A stretch of 20,690 bases of DNA from contig CAIVOB010000087.1 in the NCBI GenBank assembly GCA_903907475.1, forward strand, positions 1 through 20,690, in the 5' to 3' direction. The position numbers were made by a program, and so were the translations under genes. Positions 16,631-20,690 of the stretch are shown here, in pieces (the first letter of the stretch is position 1; every line of letters begins with the position of its first letter). The DNA is from Candidatus Omnitrophota bacterium (GTDB lineage: Bacteria; Omnitrophota; Gorgyraeia; Gygaellales; Profunditerraquicolaceae). The notes below the pieces were generated by a model. It was not told the DNA's origin. It did not search any database and saw nothing but the letters and a program-made list of their open reading frames with translations.

Positions 16631-16653
16631 GTTGAAGGGAGGGCGAAAAAATT

Positions 16654-17625
16654 ATGAAGATACTTAAACAGCCAAAAGAGATATTAAAAAAAGTGATTGC
16701 CAAGGCAAAATCTAAATTAAAGATTAAGAAAGCGCCTAAAGTAGCTAAAACCTTAAAACGTCAAGTAGCGCCGGATGTTTTAGATTTTAAAGAGACGGAG
16801 ATTGCTAATACTAAATTTTCTCATGGTGAAAATTTTTGTTTCACGCGTAGCCTGCCGCAGGAGCTCCCTTTTGCTTATGGCCAGGATAAGATAATTTTAC
16901 AAGTGCGTGATCCGCGTTGGTTGCACTCTTATTGGGAACTTAAGGATGCAACACTCAGTGGTTTAAAGAGTAGCTTGGGTGATGATTTTTATCGCGCGCG
17001 AAGAGTGTTAAGGGTTTATGATGTGACTAGTATTACTTTTAATGGAACCAATGCGCATTCTTTTTTTGATATTCAGATTAATGATTTTGCCAATAGCTGG
17101 TATATTGATACTGCCGGTCCCGGACGTTCATGGTGCGTAGATTTGGGTCTCATGCTTCCGGATGGCAGATTTATTATGATTTTACGTTCGAATGTCGTGC
17201 ATACTCCTTTAGACGGGCCGTCAACGATTACGGATGAAGAGTGGATGATTCCCGATGAAATGTTCGCGCGGCTTTATGGTATGGGTTTTGGCTTGGGCCG
17301 GAGTTCTGCGGTGGGCCGGGCCTGGCAGGAACGCGTTAAACAAGGAGTCTTTAGTTCGGGATTATCATCGAGCCCGGTGAAAAAAGAAGTTCAGGAGAGA
17401 AATTTTTGGTTAAAAGTAGATTGCGAGTTAATTGTTTACGGAGCAACCCAGCCGGATGCCAAAGTAACGGTACAGGGAGTTCCGATTAATCTGCGTCCGG
17501 ATGGAACTTTCACCCTGCGTTATTATTTGCCGGATGGAAAACAAATCATTCCGGTTAAGGCGGTTTCTGCGGATAAATTAGAAGAACGTACAATCACCCC
17601 CATCGTTACTCGGGAAACCAAATAA
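16654..17625 (+). CDS. DUF4912-domain protein
   Basis: 323 residues. The first 40 residues are very basic (repeated Lys, for example KKVIAKAKSKLKIKKAPKVA). The core from about 85 has the DUF4912 pattern: LQVRDPRWLHSYWEL, then RRVLRVYDVTSITFNGTNAH, FDIQINDFANSWYID, and WCVDLGLMLPDGRFIMILRS. The C-terminal part (about 265-320, LKVDCELIVYGATQPDAKVT, LRPDGTFTLRYYLPDG) looks like a small beta domain. The domain has no known activity. It lies 6 bases before a GH57 branching enzyme, so a partner in glycogen or alpha-glucan handling, perhaps glycan binding, is a reasonable guess. A strong GGGAGGG ribosome site stands upstream. The terminator just ahead leaves its promoter unclear. Confidence 0.82.
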   Translation: MKILKQPKEILKKVIAKAKSKLKIKKAPKVAKTLKRQVAPDVLDFKETEIANTKFSHGENFCFTRSLPQELPFAYGQDKIILQVRDPRWLHSYWELKDATLSGLKSSLGDDFYRARRVLRVYDVTSITFNGTNAHSFFDIQINDFANSWYIDTAGPGRSWCVDLGLMLPDGRFIMILRSNVVHTPLDGPSTITDEEWMIPDEMFARLYGMGFGLGRSSAVGRAWQERVKQGVFSSGLSSSPVKKEVQERNFWLKVDCELIVYGATQPDAKVTVQGVPINLRPDGTFTLRYYLPDGKQIIPVKAVSADKLEERTITPIVTRETK

Positions 17626-17631
17626 AAATTT

Positions 17632-19212
17632 ATGACTAAAGGTTATCTTTGCTTAGTTTTACACGGACACCTGCCTTTTGTGCGCCATCCTGAACATGAA
17701 AATTTTTTAGAAGAGGATTGGCTTTATGAGGCGATTACAGAAACTTATGTGCCGCTAATCTCAGTTTTTGAAGGGCTGGTTCAGGACGGGATAGATTTTC
17801 GCCTTACGATGACTTTAAGTCCGACGCTGATTTCGATGTTAAGCGATGCTCTTTTACAAGAACGTTATTTAAAGCATATTAATAAACTTATTGAATTAAC
17901 GGAAAAAGAAATTGAGCGCACAAAATGGCAGCCGGATTTTAAAAATTTAGCGCTCATGTATTTTGAGCGCTTTAGGCATGCCCGTGATACTTTTGAGAAA
18001 TATAATCGCAATTTGGTTTATGCTTTTAAAAAATTTCAGGATTTAGGAAAGTTAGAAATTATTACCTGTGGGGCGACACATGGATTCTTTCCGCTCATGG
18101 ATGTTTGCCGGGATTCGGTGCGCGCTCAAGTAAAAGTTGCCGCGGATCACTATGAAAATACTTTCGGGAGGCGGGCGCGAGGTATTTGGTTACCGGAATG
18201 CGGATATTGTCCCGGGCATGATGAGATTTTGAAGGAGGCTGGAATTCGTTATTTTTTTACGGATTCTCATGGTTTATTGCACGGCACTCCTCGTCCGAAA
18301 TATGGGGTTTTTGCTCCGGTTTATTGTAAAGGTTCAGGGGTAGCGGCTTTTGGACGGGACCTGGAATCTTCCAAACAAGTCTGGAGTTCGATTGAAGGAT
18401 ATCCGGGAGATTATAATTATCGAGAGTTTTATCGGGACGTGGGTTTTGATTTAGAATTTGATTATATTAAGCCGTATATTCATCCGGATGGAGTAAGAAT
18501 TAATACGGGAATAAAATATTACCGGATTACCGGTACCAGTAATCATAAGGAGCCTTATGTTGCGGATTGGGCTCGCCAGCGTTGCGCGGAGCACGCCGGA
18601 AATTTTATGTTCAATCGTCAAAAACAGGCAGATTACCTTTTTAATTTAATGGGTAAAGCCCCAATCATTGTTTCCCCTTATGATGCTGAGCTTTTTGGGC
18701 ACTGGTGGTATGAAGGCCCTTTGTGGTTAGATTTTCTTTTTCGTAAAGTTGCTTGCGATCAAAATGAGATTCGCATGATTACGCCTTCGGAATATTTGGA
18801 GGAGAATCCGCGTAATCAAGTAATCACTCCTTCATTTTCTAGTTGGGGTTATAAAGGGTATTCGGAGATGTGGTTACAGGGAACGAACGATTGGATTTAT
18901 CGTCATTTGCATGCCGCCAGCACAAGAATGAGCGCATTAGTTAAGGATCATCCCGGGGCGCAAGGAATATTACGCCGGGCGTTAAACCAGGCTTTACGAG
19001 AATTGCTTTTGGCGCAAAGTTCGGATTGGGGTTTTATCCTTGGAACCGGGACACATACAAGTTACGCGATTCGGCGGACAAAAGACCATCTTTTACGGTT
19101 TAATCGTATTTATGAAGATATAAATTCTAGAAATATTGATGAACTTTGGCTTTCGGATATTGAATCTAAAGATAACCTCTTTCCAAATATAGATTATCAG
19201 GTACATCAGTAG
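17632..19212 (+). CDS. GH57 1,4-alpha-glucan branching enzyme
   Basis: 526 residues, in the size range of GH57 branching enzymes such as the Thermococcus TK1436 type. It should cut alpha-1,4 chains and rejoin them by alpha-1,6 bonds in glycogen synthesis; cytoplasmic, since no signal peptide is present. The N-terminus YLCLVLHGHLPFVRHPEH is the first GH57 motif. The nucleophile is E189 in GIWLPECGYCPGHDEIL and the acid/base D351 in IVSPYDAELFGHWWYEGP. ITCGATHGFFPLM is also conserved. The C-terminal helical DUF1957-type region includes RALNQALRELLLAQSSDWGF. The DUF4912 neighbour is 6 bases upstream, and uppS follows one base after the stop. Amylopullulanase activity is an alternative but less likely. 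Confidence 0.92.
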   Translation: MTKGYLCLVLHGHLPFVRHPEHENFLEEDWLYEAITETYVPLISVFEGLVQDGIDFRLTMTLSPTLISMLSDALLQERYLKHINKLIELTEKEIERTKWQPDFKNLALMYFERFRHARDTFEKYNRNLVYAFKKFQDLGKLEIITCGATHGFFPLMDVCRDSVRAQVKVAADHYENTFGRRARGIWLPECGYCPGHDEILKEAGIRYFFTDSHGLLHGTPRPKYGVFAPVYCKGSGVAAFGRDLESSKQVWSSIEGYPGDYNYREFYRDVGFDLEFDYIKPYIHPDGVRINTGIKYYRITGTSNHKEPYVADWARQRCAEHAGNFMFNRQKQADYLFNLMGKAPIIVSPYDAELFGHWWYEGPLWLDFLFRKVACDQNEIRMITPSEYLEENPRNQVITPSFSSWGYKGYSEMWLQGTNDWIYRHLHAASTRMSALVKDHPGAQGILRRALNQALRELLLAQSSDWGFILGTGTHTSYAIRRTKDHLLRFNRIYEDINSRNIDELWLSDIESKDNLFPNIDYQVHQ

Positions 19213-19213
19213 G

Positions 19214-19933
19214 ATGCCGGAAAAATTAAAAATCCCCAAGCATGTAGCTTTTATTATGGATGGCAACGGCCGTTGGGCAAAAACAAAAGGCTGGCCGAGG
19301 GTTAAAGGGCACCAAGAAGGGGTGAAGCGAGTGAAAGAAATTATTAACGCCGCTCCCGCGCTTGGTATTGAATGTTTGACTTTTTTTGCTTTTTCGACGG
19401 AAAACTGGAGTAGGCCGCAGGCTGAAATTTCGGTTTTAATGCGTTATTTGGATAATTTTTTGCGCACGGAAATTCAGGTTTTACATAAAAAAAATATACG
19501 TTTTATGGTTATTGGACGGGATGACCCTTTACCTAAATATTTACAAAAAAAGATTAAAGCGGCCGAAGAGAAAACAAAAATGAATACCGGCTTAAAAGTA
19601 GTTTTAGCGCTTAATTACGGCGGGCGAGAAGAGATTATGGACGCGGCGAAGAAATTTGCGCATGATGTTTTAAGCGGTAAAATGGCGCCGGAGAGGTTAG
19701 AAGCCCAAGAGTTTAGCGCTTATTTATATGCTCCGGAATTACCGGATCCGGATTTACTTATTCGCACCAGCTCTGAAATGCGTTTAAGTAATTTTATGCT
19801 TTGGCAGCTAACTTATGCGGAAATTTATTTTTCGTCTTGTTATTGGCCGGATTTCGGAACCAGCCAGTTACGAGAAGCAATTAAGGAATACCAAAAAAGA
19901 GAAAGAAGATTCGGAGGCTTGGATGCTCAGTAA
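19214..19933 (+). CDS. uppS: Undecaprenyl diphosphate synthase
   Basis: A cis-prenyltransferase that adds isopentenyl units to farnesyl diphosphate to make the C55 carrier lipid for peptidoglycan and LPS. 239 residues, usual length. The N-terminus has HVAFIMDGNGRWAK with catalytic D16, then RVKGHQEGVKRV. ECLTFFAFSTENWSRPQAEI and ALNYGGREEI follow. The C-terminal signature reads DLLIRTSSEMRLSNFMLWQ; most members have RTSGExRLSNF, so one Gly is Ser. It begins one base after the GH57 stop with a weak ribosome site, and its end overlaps cdsA by 11 bp, the common uppS-cdsA order. Confidence 0.96.
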   Translation: MPEKLKIPKHVAFIMDGNGRWAKTKGWPRVKGHQEGVKRVKEIINAAPALGIECLTFFAFSTENWSRPQAEISVLMRYLDNFLRTEIQVLHKKNIRFMVIGRDDPLPKYLQKKIKAAEEKTKMNTGLKVVLALNYGGREEIMDAAKKFAHDVLSGKMAPERLEAQEFSAYLYAPELPDPDLLIRTSSEMRLSNFMLWQLTYAEIYFSSCYWPDFGTSQLREAIKEYQKRERRFGGLDAQ

Positions 19934-20399
19934 AAGAATAATTAGCGCGCTAGTATTAATTGCTCTAATTTCGATCGTCATCTTTTTTGATTGGATCTGC
20001 GGTTTAGTGGTGACGCTTTTTATCATGATTGGTCTTCATGAATATTTTGTGATGCTCGAAAAAAAAGGAATCAAGAATTATAAATATTTTGGCATTGGTA
20101 TGGGAGCGGTTATTCCTTTGTCAATTATGTTCCGTTTTGAACCCACCAAAAGCTGGGAATTATTATTTATTGTTTTAGCTTTGTTTTTTCTATTGCTGAT
20201 GCAGTTTAAGCGCCGAGATAGTTCCGGGGTGATTGTGGATATTTCGACCACGATTTTTGGGATACTTTATGTTTCCTGGTTTTTTAGTTTTATTATTAAG
20301 ATCCGGTTTCTTACCGGCGGTTTAGGATTTTTAGCCGCGTTATTGTTAATTACTAAGTTAGGCGATATTGGGGCGTTTTTGGTGGGCAGTCGTTGGGGG
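19923..20399 (+). pseudogene. cdsA: Phosphatidate cytidylyltransferase, 3' part missing (chimeric end)
   Basis: Makes CDP-diacylglycerol from phosphatidate and CTP for phospholipid synthesis; an integral membrane enzyme. The start ATG at 19923 lies within uppS, 11 bp before its stop. The first 159 residues are normal CdsA: MLSKRIISALVLIALISIVI, several hydrophobic segments, GLHEYFVML, and then KLGDIGAFLVGSRWG, where the family normally continues with a Lys/His-rich, SPKKT-EG segment. Instead the frame turns into low-complexity, non-membrane sequence (EEKKERSTGCNE and on) until a stop at 20663, and the CdsA C-terminal signature is absent. The break coincides with the start of an opposite-strand MMPL fragment. 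So the gene is truncated by a junction in this sequence and need not be truncated in the organism. Confidence 0.88.
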
Positions 20400-20405
20400 G
20401 AGGAG
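20395..20405. other. Probable chimeric or rearrangement junction
   Basis: Sense-strand CdsA coding ends, and antisense MMPL coding begins, at or very near the G-run GGGGGGAGGAG around 20395-20405. The exact base cannot be fixed because the run could belong to either side. Codon use shifts across it: among 14 Leu codons in the MMPL piece, 10 are CTN, while genes to the left use mainly TTA/TTG. Confidence 0.75.
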
Positions 20406-20690
20406 AAGAAAGAGAGAAGTACCGGTTGTAATGAAAATGTGGCGGCAATTGAGATCAGTGGGACCAACGCTGTCGCAATTCCAAGAGAGCGAATGAATGG
20501 GACCGGGACAAAGATCAGAGTAGAGAGCGCGATAGCTACGGTGAAACCTGAAATAGCGATAGTGCGTCCCGCGCTCGCCATAGTTCGAACAATGGTTTCA
20601 GTTACCTCGCTGGATTGCGCTACCGACTCTCTTCTAAACCGGAAGAGTATAAGTAAGGAGTAATCGATAGCTAACCCAAGACCGATTAGC
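20401..20690 (-). CDS. MMPL/RND-family membrane transporter, internal fragment
   Basis: The minus strand reads, from the window edge, LIGLGLAIDYSLLILFRFRR, a linker with ETIVRTMASAGRTI, then AISGFTVAIALSTLIFVPVP, FIRSLGIATALVPLISIAAT and LQPVLLSFF. This is the classic MMPL-domain pattern (GxGxAIDYxLxIxxRFRE, then AxAGRTIxxSGxTVAI, then P-x-R-S-x-G). MMPL proteins move lipids or drugs across the inner membrane, and actinobacterial members export envelope lipids. Both ends are missing: the start lies beyond the window and the end is lost at the junction. Beyond about 20400 the open frame is only antisense of cdsA. The style recalls actinobacterial MMPL proteins, suggesting DNA from another organism, but origin is not shown. 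Confidence 0.82.

Noticed and set aside
20267..20400. Minus-strand continuation of the MMPL frame past the junction
   Set aside because: This part is antisense to well-conserved CdsA sequence and lacks MMPL features, so the fragment is ended at about 20401.
20400..20663. Extension of the cdsA reading frame to the stop at 20663
   Set aside because: The translation after GSRWG is charged, low in hydrophobics and unlike CdsA, while the opposite strand encodes a clear MMPL domain; the + frame is a shadow.

Overview
The window looks like chromosomal DNA of an uncultured Gram-negative (two-membrane) bacterium of moderate-to-low GC content. Leucine is written mostly as TTA/TTG. The genes are packed head to tail on the + strand, many with 1-26 bp overlaps. 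The gene content (a compact KDO/heptose/Lpt block, a GH57 branching enzyme with a DUF4912 partner, and a degenerate phosphatase-thioredoxin protein) is reminiscent of Omnitrophota or a neighbouring deep-branching phylum. That assignment is inference; no marker gene was compared.

Layout. (1) 167-6771 is a lipopolysaccharide block: a deoxyhypusine-synthase-like protein of unknown role, heptose-7-phosphate kinase (hldE kinase part), all four KDO genes (kdsB, kdsA, kdsD, kdsC), a periplasmic protein that appears to join LptC-like and LptA-like modules, and the ABC ATPase LptB. Together they make activated KDO, contribute to ADP-heptose, and supply parts of the LPS export machine. (2) 6810-8337 is a protein quality-control pair: a short trigger factor without its PPIase domain, and ClpP. 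(3) 8384-11124 is a class V aminotransferase with a long SerA, probably two steps of the phosphorylated serine pathway. (4) 11121-12851 is a secreted protein with a 5'-nucleotidase-like module lacking recognisable metal ligands, a thioredoxin-like CxxC module and a second thioredoxin/DsbA-like module whose CxxC seems lost. (5) 12854-15418 holds a homocitrate/Re-citrate synthase family enzyme and adenylosuccinate synthetase (purA). (6) 15499-16563 encodes two envelope lipoproteins (an OmpA-type peptidoglycan binder and a small coiled-coil protein), preceded by a good sigma70-type promoter and closed by a strong intrinsic terminator. (7) 16654-19212 is a DUF4912 protein and a GH57 alpha-glucan branching enzyme. 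(8) 19214 to about 20399 holds uppS and the first 60% of cdsA.

The right end is abnormal. cdsA stops making sense at about 20400, in a G-run. From there to the end the opposite strand encodes a clear internal piece of an MMPL/RND-family membrane transporter with different codon use. This is best read as a chimeric junction (assembly or amplification artefact) or a real rearrangement, and not as a novel fused gene. The first 60 or so bases are GC-rich and unassigned.

There is no CRISPR array, tRNA, rRNA, insertion sequence or phage gene that I can support. There is no gene-free stretch over 300 bases.
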